DNA of 64,000 nt from RGIG7213 sp045540335 (GCA_045540335.1 JAZQHC010000016.1:1-64000), one strand, 5' to 3'; positions 26,807 through 37,447 are shown, counted from the stretch's first letter. Numbers and translations are program-made. Notes: generated by a model not told the origin, from the sequence alone.

Positions 26807-27514
26807 ATGGTAGCAATATACAAGCGTGAGCTTAAGGCATATTTTTCAACCTTTATCGGTTATGCTTTTATCGCCTCGTTTCTGATACTTTCCGGGGTTT
26901 TCTTTACCTTGGCGGTATTAGGCCAGGCAGATGAAGCCGACATTACCCTTTATTACACGGGTATAATATTCTCATTCGTTGTGCTTATACCCCTTTTAAC
27001 AATGAAGCTTTTTTCCGATGAAAAGCGCCAACGCACGGAAACGTTGCTTTTAACCGCACCCGTAAGCTTGTTCAGCGTGGTTTTGGCAAAATTTCTTGCC
27101 GCTTTTTCGATGCTTTTCCTTACGATGGCAGTATCAAGCGTTAATCTTATACCGGCGTATGTTTACGGAACGCAAAACACGATGATAATTCTCGGCAATC
27201 TGCTTTCCGTTCTTCTTATCGGTGCGGCGTTTATCTCCGTTGGTGTATTTCTTTCTTCGGTAACTGAAAACCAGCTTGTTGCGGCTGTTTCCACCATTGC
27301 GGTAATTGCTTCATTTTTGGTTATCGGTATGTTTTCCAACAGCATCGGCTTTACGCCTCTTCGCGTTGTGTTAAACTTCTTCTCTGTTTTCGGAAGATAT
27401 ACGTACTTTACATACGGTATAATCGACTACGCTGCTTTGATATACTACTTCTCGGTAACGGTACTTTTCATTTTCCTTACGGTGCGCGTGTACGAACGCC
27501 GCCGCTGGGCATGA
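26807..27514 (+). CDS. ABC-2 type permease (GldF-like)
   Basis: 235 residues, six hydrophobic segments, beginning MVAIYKRELKAYFSTFIGY as in GldF/ABC-2 permeases. The cytoplasmic loop MKLFSDEKRQRTETLLLTAP matches the family. AGGGGG precedes the ATG, 16 bases after the ATPase gene. It forms the membrane channel of the cluster. Confidence 0.88.
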   Translation: MVAIYKRELKAYFSTFIGYAFIASFLILSGVFFTLAVLGQADEADITLYYTGIIFSFVVLIPLLTMKLFSDEKRQRTETLLLTAPVSLFSVVLAKFLAAFSMLFLTMAVSSVNLIPAYVYGTQNTMIILGNLLSVLLIGAAFISVGVFLSSVTENQLVAAVSTIAVIASFLVIGMFSNSIGFTPLRVVLNFFSVFGRYTYFTYGIIDYAALIYYFSVTVLFIFLTVRVYERRRWA

Positions 27515-27542
27515 TATGCAAGGAAAGGTAAGGTAAAACGAA

Positions 27543-29066
27543 ATGAAAAACGTAAATAAAAACGAAAAAACGCCTTTTTTCAAAAACAAGAAATTTAAAT
27601 ACGGTTCTTTAGCCGTTGCGTTTACCGCGTGCTTTATCGCCGTGCTGATAACAGCAAACGCGCTGATAACGTCACTTTTTGCAAAATATTGGGTATATAC
27701 AGACCTTACAAGCAACGAGCTTTTTACCCTTTCCGAAGAAGCGCAAACGCTTTTGAAATCCGACGTTATTAAAAACGACATAGAAATTAAATTTGCCATT
27801 CCCGAAGATACGATCGCCGCATCAAACCGTATGCTTATGATATATTCGTGTGCGCTTGCATACGCAGATGCTTCAAAGGATATGGCGCATAAAATAACGG
27901 TAAACTGCTACGACGCGTTTTTATACCCGTCTGAATTTGCAGATTACAAAAATCTGACCGCAGGCGACTGGGAAGATACAAACGTTGTTATCGAAAGTGC
28001 AAACGGTACACCTATCGTTTACACGATGAACAGCTTCTTTACAACGGATTCCGAATCAGGCGAGGAGCTTGGTTTTTCCGGCGAAAGAAAATTTTTAAGT
28101 GCCTTTTTCCAGCTTGCAGGCATTGAAAAACCCGTTGTATGCTTCACCACGGGACATGGCGAGCCCATAGGTACAAACGATGATAATACCGCGAACGAAT
28201 ACGCAGATTTCTTCACTATGCTGAACGACTGGGGATTTGAAACCAAAAGGGTCGATCTTCAAAGGGAAGAGCTTGACGAAAACTGCCGCCTTGTTATCGT
28301 GTTAGACCCCGTGAAAGACTTTACCTCAAAAAGCCTTGAATCTATGACGCAACGCTCTGAAATAGATAAAATAGGCGAATACATGGCGAAGGAATACGGT
28401 TCGATGATGGTATTCATCAGCGCAACGGGAACGGAATTCCCCGTATTGAACGAATATATGGAGGAATGGGGCGTACGCATCAATACCACAGAAAAAATAA
28501 CCGACCCTGCAAACTCCATATCCACAGACAACGCCACGTTTACCGTAGAATATTCAAAAGAAACGCAAACAGCATCGTTAACTGAAAAATTCAGCAATTT
28601 AAGAACTGCGTTTACAAACGCCGCGCCTATTGAAAGGCTGCCTAACAACAACGAATACACAATGTATTATGCGGCAAGCATATTTAATACCTCGTCTTCT
28701 GCTGCATCAACCTCATCGCAGGAAACGAAAAACGGCGTATTTGATCTGTTTACGCTTACAAGCAGGCGCAGCTATCTTGATAACGAAGCAATGAGCAGTT
28801 ATCTGGTTGCCTGCGGAAGCCCCGACATGCTTAAATACTGCACATCGCAATCGTATGCAAACAGAGAAGTTATGTACATGCTTACACAGAAGATACATAC
28901 GGTTAAAATACCGTTTAATCTTGATTACAAAGCGTACGAGGATAACGGCCTTTCCCTTATAACAAGCGAAAACGTTTTGGCTTGGGGCATCGTTCTTATA
29001 GGCGTTATGCCCGTTGCCGTAATGGCAATCGGATGCGTTGTCGTTATCAAAAGAAAGAGAAGATAA
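27543..29066 (+). CDS. GldG-like ABC-associated extracytoplasmic protein
   Basis: 507 residues with one membrane helix near the N-terminus (about 18-40) and one at the very C-terminus (about 480-500), so most of it faces outside. The blocks YWVYTDLTSNELFTLSEEAQ and KPVVCFTTGHGE belong to the GldG/DUF4350-type domain found next to GldA/GldF permeases. In Bacteroidetes Gld proteins are gliding factors, but in Clostridia the role is unknown. Operon position is third, after the permease. Confidence 0.8.
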   Translation: MKNVNKNEKTPFFKNKKFKYGSLAVAFTACFIAVLITANALITSLFAKYWVYTDLTSNELFTLSEEAQTLLKSDVIKNDIEIKFAIPEDTIAASNRMLMIYSCALAYADASKDMAHKITVNCYDAFLYPSEFADYKNLTAGDWEDTNVVIESANGTPIVYTMNSFFTTDSESGEELGFSGERKFLSAFFQLAGIEKPVVCFTTGHGEPIGTNDDNTANEYADFFTMLNDWGFETKRVDLQREELDENCRLVIVLDPVKDFTSKSLESMTQRSEIDKIGEYMAKEYGSMMVFISATGTEFPVLNEYMEEWGVRINTTEKITDPANSISTDNATFTVEYSKETQTASLTEKFSNLRTAFTNAAPIERLPNNNEYTMYYAASIFNTSSSAASTSSQETKNGVFDLFTLTSRRSYLDNEAMSSYLVACGSPDMLKYCTSQSYANREVMYMLTQKIHTVKIPFNLDYKAYEDNGLSLITSENVLAWGIVLIGVMPVAVMAIGCVVVIKRKRR

Positions 29067-29069
29067 GTT

Positions 29070-30914
29070 ATGAGTGAAAATAACATAAATCAAACAGAAG
29101 AGGATATGCCCCTTTCCGATTCGGCAGAAAATATAACGCCGCCGGAAAAGGACGAAAGCGAGCTTCACAACATTCTTTACGGCGGCGAATATTCTGAATA
29201 CCGCGAGGATTTAGACCTTTCCGAATTGGAAAAAGAGCAAAAAAACGACGACAGACTTTCAACCTTCGCGCAAACAAGCGAAGAAAAAAGCGACAAGCCC
29301 GTAAGAACAGACAGCAAAAAGCGCAAAATGCTTATCTGTGTTTTATTTGGCGTATTCGTTTTGCTTATCGCGCTTTACCTTATTTTAGGCCCTGTGGGAT
29401 TTGACGTTTTCGGCTTCAAGGAAACGCAAGAAACGCCTATCGTATATACCACGGGCGAAGTACCCGCCGCGGGAAACGTGTGGCTTATGTTCGAGCACGT
29501 TGAAAGAAACAACATTCAAAGTATAGAGGTGCATAACGACCACGGCACGTTTACCGTGTATTACAGCCCCGCCGACAATGCGTTTTATTTTCTTGGTGCA
29601 GAAACGCTTTCTTACGATCAAGAGCTTTTCTCTTACCTTGTGGTCCACGCGGGATATACCTTGTTTTCTCAAAGGTTAGAGCCGCATCAGCGCAGCGAAA
29701 ACCTTTCGGAATACGGTCTTGCACCGGAGGATGATCCGGCATACTACATTCTTACCACCCGAAGCGGAAACACGCACAAGGTATATATCGGCAACTCCAC
29801 ACTTGACGAAGACCAATACTACGTTATGTACGAGGGCAGAGATATAGTTTACGTGCTTGAAAACTCTATTAAAAATTCGCTTTTGGCAGACGTAAAGGAT
29901 CTGTTGACGCCCGTGCTTACCTTCCCCGTATCATCTTCAAGCGATTATTACACGAAAATACCCGAAATTTATATAACACTTGACAGAAAAGAACCGTACA
30001 TGCTGATCGAATATACAAAAGACAGCAAAGAAACGCAGAACACCTTCGGCGTAACTATCCCGTATATGATAAGATACCCGAAGGATATGCCCGCCTCGAC
30101 AGAGCAGGTAACCTCGCTTTTCCAATACATTATTAACATGACTGCCGACGAGCTTGTTGAATACGGTATTTGCTATACGTATGAGGATTTCGACCCCGAA
30201 ACCGGCAAGCTGCTTGAACAAACCGACGTTAAGCCCGAGGTTTTATTAAAACACGGCATAACCCAGGCAGACAAAGCTATAATCTACACGTACGAGGGGT
30301 ATCCGAGTATCGTTTATTTCAGCGACAAGCGCGTTGACGAAAATAAAAACGAGTTTTATTACGCGTGGTCGCCTATAATGAATATTCTTACCAAAATAAG
30401 CGCGTCAAGCGTACCGTTTTTACAATGGAACGCAGTTGACTTTATCGACAAAGCTATTTTCAACGCACATATCGACAAGGTTGGAACGATTGAGTTTACG
30501 GATAAAACGTCTGAACAGAAGCATTTCGTTTTCAAGCTTTCGGGCAAGGGCGACGACCTTTCCGTTCATGAAACGGTTTCCGACACTTATTTGAAGCCGA
30601 ACAAATCCTCAAGCGATACTTCCGTTGACGATATACACAATTTCCGCCAGTTGTATAAGTCTGCGCTTTACATTTCCGCAGGTGACTATATTGAAACGCC
30701 GCAGCAAATGTCTTTAATTGCGCAAATAAAAGTAACTATGCGCGACGGCTACGAAATGAATTACGAGTTTTTTGCATATTCCGACCAACGTTGTTATTAC
30801 ACGATAAACGGCGAAGGTGAATTTTACGTTAAGCGTTCACAGGTGCAAAAGCTTTTTGCCGATGCACAGCGCGTTATAGACGGCATTGAAATAGACCCCG
30901 AATCCGAATATTAA
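29070..30914 (+). CDS. DUF4340 domain protein, membrane-anchored
   Basis: 614 residues: an acidic cytoplasmic N-terminus (about 1-85), one membrane helix (about 88-108), then a large outside part with DUF4340-type repeats (GLAPEDDPAYYILTTRSGN, KVYIGNSTLDEDQYYVMYEG). DUF4340 proteins regularly follow GldG-like genes. Starts three bases after the upstream stop, so coupled. Function unknown; the context suggests the accessory arm of the transporter. Confidence 0.78.
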   Translation: MSENNINQTEEDMPLSDSAENITPPEKDESELHNILYGGEYSEYREDLDLSELEKEQKNDDRLSTFAQTSEEKSDKPVRTDSKKRKMLICVLFGVFVLLIALYLILGPVGFDVFGFKETQETPIVYTTGEVPAAGNVWLMFEHVERNNIQSIEVHNDHGTFTVYYSPADNAFYFLGAETLSYDQELFSYLVVHAGYTLFSQRLEPHQRSENLSEYGLAPEDDPAYYILTTRSGNTHKVYIGNSTLDEDQYYVMYEGRDIVYVLENSIKNSLLADVKDLLTPVLTFPVSSSSDYYTKIPEIYITLDRKEPYMLIEYTKDSKETQNTFGVTIPYMIRYPKDMPASTEQVTSLFQYIINMTADELVEYGICYTYEDFDPETGKLLEQTDVKPEVLLKHGITQADKAIIYTYEGYPSIVYFSDKRVDENKNEFYYAWSPIMNILTKISASSVPFLQWNAVDFIDKAIFNAHIDKVGTIEFTDKTSEQKHFVFKLSGKGDDLSVHETVSDTYLKPNKSSSDTSVDDIHNFRQLYKSALYISAGDYIETPQQMSLIAQIKVTMRDGYEMNYEFFAYSDQRCYYTINGEGEFYVKRSQVQKLFADAQRVIDGIEIDPESEY

Positions 30915-30929
30915 AGGAGCTTATATATA

Positions 30930-31598
30930 ATGTCACTTCTTGAATGTAACGGTCTTTCAAAGGTGTATCTGCAGGGTGAAAATACCATTTCTGCAGTAAG
31001 GGATTGCAACCTTACCATTGAAGAAGGCGAGTTTATTGCCATAGTAGGCACTTCAGGGTCGGGCAAAAGCACTTTGCTTTCGCTGTTGGGCGGTCTTGAT
31101 ACGCCAAGCGGCGGCAAGGTGTATATAAACGGATGCGACATTTACAAGCTTTCAAACGAAAAGCTTGCGGAATACCGCAGGCAGCATATCGGATTTATTT
31201 TTCAAAATTACAATCTTATTCCCGTTTTTACAGCACTTGAAAACATTCTTATGCCCGTTTTGCTTGACGGGCGCAAAATAAACGCCCACCACGTAAACGA
31301 GCTGCTTGAGGTGCTTGGCATCGCAGACAGGATACATCACCTTCCGGGCGAGCTTTCCGGCGGTCAGCAGCAACGCGTAGCAGTAGCAAGGGCGTTGGTA
31401 AATTATCCTTCAATAGTGCTTGCAGACGAGCCTACGGGAAATCTTGACAAAGCATCTGCAAAGGAATTGATGAAATTACTTTTGCAAACAAAAAAAATTC
31501 AAAACCAAACGCTTGTGATAGTTACCCACGACGATTCAGTTGCCGCAATGGCAGATAAAATATACCGTATGGACGATGGGTGGCTTCGCAGAATATAA
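30930..31598 (+). CDS. ABC transporter ATP-binding protein (LolD/MacB-like)
   Basis: 222 residues. Walker A is GTSGSGKST, the signature is LSGGQQQRVAVARAL, Walker B is IVLADEPTGNLD, and the H-loop is VIVTHDD. This group normally pairs with a FtsX/MacB-type permease, but none is adjacent. It has its own AAGGAG. It may serve the upstream cluster as a second ATPase, or a permease elsewhere. Confidence 0.9.
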   Translation: MSLLECNGLSKVYLQGENTISAVRDCNLTIEEGEFIAIVGTSGSGKSTLLSLLGGLDTPSGGKVYINGCDIYKLSNEKLAEYRRQHIGFIFQNYNLIPVFTALENILMPVLLDGRKINAHHVNELLEVLGIADRIHHLPGELSGGQQQRVAVARALVNYPSIVLADEPTGNLDKASAKELMKLLLQTKKIQNQTLVIVTHDDSVAAMADKIYRMDDGWLRRI

Positions 31599-31607
31599 GG
31601 ATATCGT

Positions 31608-32738
31608 ATGTTTAAAGTATTATCAAAAGACGGCAAGGCGCGCCGCGGTGAATTTACCTCATGCCATGGAACAGCGCAAACGCCCGTTTTTATGAACGTT
31701 GGCACATCTGCGGCAATAAAGGGCGGTATTTCCACATCTGACCTTTACGAGCTTGGCTGCCAGATAGAATTATCAAACACGTACCATTTGCACGTACGCC
31801 CGGGCGACAAGGTTATACGCGACCTTGGCGGCATACATAATTTTTTTAATTGGGACAGACCCGTTCTTACCGACAGCGGGGGATTTCAGGTATTTTCGCT
31901 TGCACCGTTAAGAAAGATAACGGAAGAAGGCGTTTTCTTTGCTTCTCATATTGATGGCAAGCGTATTTTTATGGGGCCTGAGGAATCAATGCAAATTCAA
32001 TCAAATCTTGCATCTACCATTGCTATGGCGTTTGATGAATGCATAGAAAACCCCGCAGAATACGAATACACCAAAAAATCGTGCGAAAGAACGTATCGCT
32101 GGCTGGTGCGCTGTATGGACGAAATGAAACGCTTGAATTCATTGCCCGACACAATAAATAAGCAGCAGATGCTGTTTGGTATAAACCAAGGAAGCACGTA
32201 TGAAGACCTTCGCATAGCACACATGAAGCAGATAGCAAAGCTTGATTTAGACGGATACGCTATCGGCGGGCTTGCGGTAGGCGAAAAAACAGAGGATATG
32301 TACCGAATAATAGACACGGTAGAGCCGCACATGCCCGAAGACAAGCCAAGATATCTTATGGGTGTGGGAACGCCGTGGAATATTATAGAAGCGGTTTACC
32401 GCGGTGTAGATTTCTTCGATTGCGTAATGCCTTCGCGCAACGCGCGCCACGGATACCTTTTCACCTGGGGGGGAACTGTAAACGTATTGAACAACAAATA
32501 CGAAAGAGATCCTTCGCCTATATCCCCATCATGCGGATGCCCTGCATGCCGAAACTATTCAAAGGCATACATACGCCATCTGTTTAAATCAAAGGAAATG
32601 CTTGGTATGCGCCTTGCGGTATTGCACAACTTGTATTTTTATAACGACCTTATGGCGCAGATACGGCTTGCTATTGAAGAAGGCAGATATCAGCAATTCT
32701 ACGAAAAATACCGCATATCGTTATCAAAAAGAATATAA
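31608..32738 (+). CDS. tgt: tRNA-guanine(34) transglycosylase (queuine/preQ1)
   Basis: 376 residues. Exchanges guanine 34 for preQ1 in tRNAs with GUN anticodons. The catalytic aspartate region is LTDSGGFQVF (about 90), a second aspartate lies in FDCVMPSRNARHG, and the zinc site is CGCPACRNY with the histidine in AVLHNL. Full length. Nine bases after the ATPase gene, and followed by a shared terminator. Confidence 0.96.
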   Translation: MFKVLSKDGKARRGEFTSCHGTAQTPVFMNVGTSAAIKGGISTSDLYELGCQIELSNTYHLHVRPGDKVIRDLGGIHNFFNWDRPVLTDSGGFQVFSLAPLRKITEEGVFFASHIDGKRIFMGPEESMQIQSNLASTIAMAFDECIENPAEYEYTKKSCERTYRWLVRCMDEMKRLNSLPDTINKQQMLFGINQGSTYEDLRIAHMKQIAKLDLDGYAIGGLAVGEKTEDMYRIIDTVEPHMPEDKPRYLMGVGTPWNIIEAVYRGVDFFDCVMPSRNARHGYLFTWGGTVNVLNNKYERDPSPISPSCGCPACRNYSKAYIRHLFKSKEMLGMRLAVLHNLYFYNDLMAQIRLAIEEGRYQQFYEKYRISLSKRI

Positions 32739-32774
32739 GGGCGCATTTTACCTTATATTTCGATAAATCGCAGC

Positions 32775-32816
32775 AAAAAAGGAAGACAGCTTGTTAAGCG
32801 TTCGTCTTCCTTTTTG
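32775..32816. terminator. Bidirectional terminator between tgt and mutL
   Basis: AAAAAGGAAGAC pairs with GTCTTCCTTTTT around a 16-base loop. A and T runs flank both sides, so it serves both convergent operons. Confidence 0.9.
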
Positions 32817-32820
32817 ATTT

Positions 32821-34830
32821 TTAAGTTCTGCCGAATCTTCTTTCTATCGAAGCTTTAGTCATTATAAACGCCACGGGCCTGCCGTGCGGGCAATGCGTTA
32901 TTTCGGGGCAAGCCATCAAACGATCTACCAAGGCCTTCAGCTCTTCTTCTGAATTTATGTCGCCTGCCTTGATAGCCGCCTTGCACGAGGATTGGTATAA
33001 CGCCCTTTCGTAAATAAGGTCGCGCGAAAGCATTGCGTTGCCCGTACCCTGCGATAATTCGGAAAGCATCGTTATAAACAGGTCGAGCGCTGCGCCTTCC
33101 GTTAAATTAGACGGTATTTCCGTTATCGTACCCATGCCTGCGGATATTTCAAATCTAAAGCCCGTTTGTGTTATTTCATCTTTATATTCCTCTGCAGATG
33201 CCTGCTCTTCATCGGAAAGCGGCACTTCAAGCGGTATCATTAACAGCTGGGCGTAATTTGCTTTGTATTTTACGCCACGCTTAAGCTCTTCAAAAATAAT
33301 ACGCTCGTGCGCGGCGTGTTTGTCGATTATATACGCCTCGTTTTCCGTTTCTACGATAAGATACGTATTAAAAAACTCGCCGCAATAGCGGTATTCGCCT
33401 TTTTTTTTCGTTGGCACGTATTCTTCGGGGGCTTTTTTTTCTTCAAGCACGCTTTGCCGTTCAACGTTTGGCACAGTATCATAAAATCCGCCGCTTGCGC
33501 GAAGCGTGTGTGCGCTTTGCATTGGCTGTGTTTCCGTTTGGCGCGGAACAAACGGTACTTTTTTTACAGGCTCTGCCGTTATCTTGGAAAACACCTGCGT
33601 ATTTTGTACATCTGCAGATAGATTTTCCGCTTGCAATGGCGTTTTTTGTTGTATATTCGGTTGTAACCCGCCGACAGATTTATGCGTATCTGTTTTTTCC
33701 GTTATCGGCGTTTTTTCTGCCGATTCGGAAACGGAAAAGGATATCTGCCGTTTTTGTAATGATTCGGGCTTTCCATCCTCTATGGGCGTAAAGCGTATCG
33801 GCGGGACTTTCGTTATTTGCGACAACTGCAATTCGGGGCGTGCCGTGCTGGAATCTACTGCTGATTTAATTATGCAATAAACCGCATCAAACACTGCCTT
33901 TTCGTTTGAAAATTTTACCTCTGTTTTTGCGGGGTGAACGTTTACGTCAACAAATCCGTGGTGAAGCGTTATATTAAGCACCGCCACGGGAAATTTTTCG
34001 TGCGGAACGTACGATTGCACTGCCGCTTCAAGGGCGGCTTGAACAGTTCTGCTTTTAACGTATCTGCCGTTGATGAAAAATATTTGCAGCGTTCTGTTGG
34101 GGCGGCAGTTTGTCGGCGTGCCTATAAAGCCGTAAACGGATATTCCGTCTGTATTGCCGTCTATCTTCAGCATATTATTTGCAAATTCTCTGCCCAAAAC
34201 GGAATATATCGTGTTTTTCAAATTTCCGTCTGCATTAGAGCGAAAGCGCAAAACGTTGTCTGATATCAGCCCTATTGATACTTCAGGGTTGGAAAGGGCT
34301 ATTTTTTCGCATACGGATGCGACCGCGGCCGCCTCGGTAGAATCCTTTTTTAAAAATTTTCTTCTTGCAGGAACGTTGCCAAACAGCTCTTCCACGATAA
34401 CTGACGTTCCGTCTGCGCAGCCCGTTTCGCTGATGCTTTCCACCTTGCCGCCTGCACTTTGCAAAACGTGCCCGTTTTGACCCTTTTGCTTTGTTATAAT
34501 ACGCAAACGCGAAACAGAAGCAATAGCGGCAAGCGCTTCGCCCCTGAAGCCAAGCGTCTTTATTCCGTTAAGATCCTGCTTATCGTGTATTTTACTTGTT
34601 GCATGGCGCAAAACGCATACGGGCAGGTCGTCTTTAGACATACCGCACCCATCGTCTGTAACGCGGATAAGGCTTACACCGCCGTTTTTTATCTCTACGG
34701 TGATGTTTTTTGCGCCTGCGTCAAGCGCATTTTCAAGCAATTCCTTTACTACGGAGGCAGGGCGTTCGACAACCTCGCCCGCGGCGATAAGGTTGGCAAC
34801 GCTTATATCAAGTACGTTGATTATTCCCAT
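32821..34830 (-). CDS. mutL: DNA mismatch repair protein MutL
   Basis: 669 residues. GHKL ATPase motifs at the N-terminus: ELLENALDAGA, VTDDGCGM and LGFRGEALAAI. A low-complexity linker spans about 330-470. The C-terminal endonuclease motif, usually DQHAxxExxxxE, reads DKHAAHERIIFEE, and the metal-site blocks SCKAAIKAGD and CPHGRPVAF are present, so it is the nicking type. Two bases downstream of mutS, no clear own Shine-Dalgarno, so coupled. Confidence 0.96.
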   Translation of the reverse strand: MGIINVLDISVANLIAAGEVVERPASVVKELLENALDAGAKNITVEIKNGGVSLIRVTDDGCGMSKDDLPVCVLRHATSKIHDKQDLNGIKTLGFRGEALAAIASVSRLRIITKQKGQNGHVLQSAGGKVESISETGCADGTSVIVEELFGNVPARRKFLKKDSTEAAAVASVCEKIALSNPEVSIGLISDNVLRFRSNADGNLKNTIYSVLGREFANNMLKIDGNTDGISVYGFIGTPTNCRPNRTLQIFFINGRYVKSRTVQAALEAAVQSYVPHEKFPVAVLNITLHHGFVDVNVHPAKTEVKFSNEKAVFDAVYCIIKSAVDSSTARPELQLSQITKVPPIRFTPIEDGKPESLQKRQISFSVSESAEKTPITEKTDTHKSVGGLQPNIQQKTPLQAENLSADVQNTQVFSKITAEPVKKVPFVPRQTETQPMQSAHTLRASGGFYDTVPNVERQSVLEEKKAPEEYVPTKKKGEYRYCGEFFNTYLIVETENEAYIIDKHAAHERIIFEELKRGVKYKANYAQLLMIPLEVPLSDEEQASAEEYKDEITQTGFRFEISAGMGTITEIPSNLTEGAALDLFITMLSELSQGTGNAMLSRDLIYERALYQSSCKAAIKAGDINSEEELKALVDRLMACPEITHCPHGRPVAFIMTKASIERRFGRT

Positions 34831-34832
34831 AA

Positions 34833-37409
34833 TTACAATAATTTTTTAAGTTGTCTTAAAATATCGAAGGCATCTACGGGTGTTATTATATTCAAGTCGA
34901 TGCCGTTCAGCTTTTCTCTTATTTCGTCGTTTGCCACAGTTTCAAGCGAAACGTTAAGATCCTCTAAAGAAGATACGGGGCGGTCTTTCTTTATTTCCGG
35001 GGCTGATGCTTCAATAGCCGCAAGAATATCCTTTGCGCGCTTTATTACAGTCGAAGGAACGCCTGCAAGCTTTGCAACCTCTATACCATAGCTGTCGTCT
35101 GCCGCACCGCGTACTATGCGGCGCAAAAAAATCAGCTCGTCGCCGCGTTTTTTTGCGGCAATATTATAATTTACGACGCCCGGCGTCGTATTTTCAAGAT
35201 CGGTCAATTCGTGATAGTGCGTAGCGAACAGAGTTTTTGCACCAAGCTTTTTGCTTGCCGTATATTCGGCAACGGCACGCGCTATTGACATACCGTCGAA
35301 GGTAGATGTTCCCCTTCCTATTTCGTCGTATATAATAAGGCTTCGCTTCGTTGCGTTGGAAAGTATATATGCAACCTCGTTCATTTCAAGCATAAAGGTT
35401 GAAGTACCCGATGCAAGGTCGTCGCTTGCGCCAACGCGCGTAAATACCTTATCGCACACGCCGATACGTGCACTTGAAGCAGGCACGTACGAGCCTATCT
35501 GTGCCAGAATAACTATAAGGGCGTTTTGCCGCATATACGTGGATTTACCTGCCATATTAGGGCCCGTTATCAGCATCAGCCGATTAAGGTTCGTATCAAG
35601 CATCGTATCGTTTGCAACGAATCCGCTTGACGTTGAAAATTTTTCCACAACGGGATGCCTGCCGTCTTTTATATCAATAATATCTGAAAAATCCACCTCG
35701 GGCGCAACGTATCTGTTTTGAACGGCGCAATTCGCCAAGGAAAGATAAACGTCAAGCTCGGCAAGCTTTGATGCCGTATCCTTCACGCGTGCAATATTTT
35801 CGTTAACGAAATCTCTTATATTGCGGAAAATATCGTATTCAAGCTTTACTATTTTATCTGAAGCACCCAGAACAGACGCCTCAAACTCTTTCAATTCTTC
35901 CGTTATAAATCTTTCGCAGTTTGTAAGCGTTTGCTTTCTTATGTACGTATCGGGTACGTCTGCAAGGTTTGACTTTGTAACCTCTATATAATATCCGAAA
36001 ACGCGGTTATACGCTACGCGCAAGGTTTTTATACCGGTTGCCTCGCGCTCTCTTTCTTCGATTTTCGATATCCAATACTTACCGTCTTTCATTATACTGC
36101 GAAGTGTGTCAACGTCGGCGTCGTACCCGTCTTTTATGATGCCGCCTTCCCTTACGGAAAAGGGCGGATCTTCTACTATTGCCTTATTGATAACCTCTGA
36201 TATATCGGAAAGATCGTCTAACGTTGCGTATATTTCTTGAATTCTTTCGGAAGATACGTTTTTTATCAGCTCTTTAATATTTGGAATGGCATCGGCTGTT
36301 TGTGCAATGGCGCGCAGGTCTTTACCTGATGCCGTTGCATACACTATCTTCGTGCCAAGCCTTTCAAGGTCAAGAACGGCTTTCAGCGTTTCGGCAAGCT
36401 CTTCCCTTGTGTGAAAATCATTGTAAAACGCAGTAACGGCGTTTTGGCGTTTCATTATATCGTTTACCGAATACAGCGGCTCTTCCACCCATTTGCGAAG
36501 CATTCTTGCCCCGCCGGAGGTCTTCGTATGGTCAAGCACCCACAAAAGCGAGCCTCTTTTGCCGCCGCGCATAACCTCACACAGCTCAAGCGAACGACGC
36601 GTTGAAACGTCCATTTGAAGATACTGCGTGCCATCGTATATATTTATTTCATTGATATACGAAACGTCTGTTTTTTGCGTTTCGTCGATGTAATGAAGCA
36701 ATGCGCCGACCGCTTTGATAACACACGGCACAACATCGCCAACGTTCAGTTTTGCAAACTGCTTTTCACACCTTCTGTATGCAGAAGCGTAATCAAACGA
36801 GTCGCTTTGCGAATAGTTCATCATACAGCCAAGGCGTTTTGTAAAATATTCGTCAAGCGTTTTATGGTCGCCTGCGGCGAAGTTTGCTATTACTTCGCAA
36901 GGGGTATATGCCCCCGATTCGTTTATTATGAAGTTATATATATCGTCATTAACCGTGGCGTTAGACGCGGCAATAAAGCCTGTGGAAATATCCGCAAAGC
37001 ACACCGCCGCCCCATCTGAAGAGGCATATACAGACGCTATATAATTGTTTTTTTCGTCGTCAAGCATGCCTGACTGGGTAAGCGTACCCGGTGTTACAAG
37101 GCGTATTATCTCCCGCTTTACAAGGCCCTTTGCGGTGGCGGGGTCTTCCGTTTGTTCGCAGATAGCAACTTTGTAGCCCCTTGAAACAAGCTTTGAAATA
37201 TACCCCTCTACACTGTGAAACGGCACGCCGCACATGGGGGCGCGTTCTTCTTCGCCGCAGTCCCTTCCTGTCAACGTAAGCTCTAACTCGCGCGAGGCGG
37301 TTTTTGCATCTTCAAAAAACATTTCGTAAAAGTCGCCCAGGCGGTACATAAGTATCGCATCGGGGCAGGTCTTTTTTATTTCGAAATATTGAAGCATCAT
37401 GGGTGTCAT
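34833..37409 (-). CDS. mutS: DNA mismatch repair protein MutS
   Basis: 858 residues. The mismatch-probing motif GDFYEMF is at the N-terminus, Walker A is ITGPNMAGKST and Walker B is IIYDEIGRGTSTFDG, with FATHYHEL following. Full length, MutS1 type. GAAGGAG precedes the ATG. Same operon as proA, ylbF and mutL. Confidence 0.97.
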   Translation of the reverse strand: MTPMMLQYFEIKKTCPDAILMYRLGDFYEMFFEDAKTASRELELTLTGRDCGEEERAPMCGVPFHSVEGYISKLVSRGYKVAICEQTEDPATAKGLVKREIIRLVTPGTLTQSGMLDDEKNNYIASVYASSDGAAVCFADISTGFIAASNATVNDDIYNFIINESGAYTPCEVIANFAAGDHKTLDEYFTKRLGCMMNYSQSDSFDYASAYRRCEKQFAKLNVGDVVPCVIKAVGALLHYIDETQKTDVSYINEINIYDGTQYLQMDVSTRRSLELCEVMRGGKRGSLLWVLDHTKTSGGARMLRKWVEEPLYSVNDIMKRQNAVTAFYNDFHTREELAETLKAVLDLERLGTKIVYATASGKDLRAIAQTADAIPNIKELIKNVSSERIQEIYATLDDLSDISEVINKAIVEDPPFSVREGGIIKDGYDADVDTLRSIMKDGKYWISKIEEREREATGIKTLRVAYNRVFGYYIEVTKSNLADVPDTYIRKQTLTNCERFITEELKEFEASVLGASDKIVKLEYDIFRNIRDFVNENIARVKDTASKLAELDVYLSLANCAVQNRYVAPEVDFSDIIDIKDGRHPVVEKFSTSSGFVANDTMLDTNLNRLMLITGPNMAGKSTYMRQNALIVILAQIGSYVPASSARIGVCDKVFTRVGASDDLASGTSTFMLEMNEVAYILSNATKRSLIIYDEIGRGTSTFDGMSIARAVAEYTASKKLGAKTLFATHYHELTDLENTTPGVVNYNIAAKKRGDELIFLRRIVRGAADDSYGIEVAKLAGVPSTVIKRAKDILAAIEASAPEIKKDRPVSSLEDLNVSLETVANDEIREKLNGIDLNIITPVDAFDILRQLKKLL

Positions 37410-37447
37410 GACGTATAACTCCTTCTTCTTTTAAAGCAATTTAAAAG

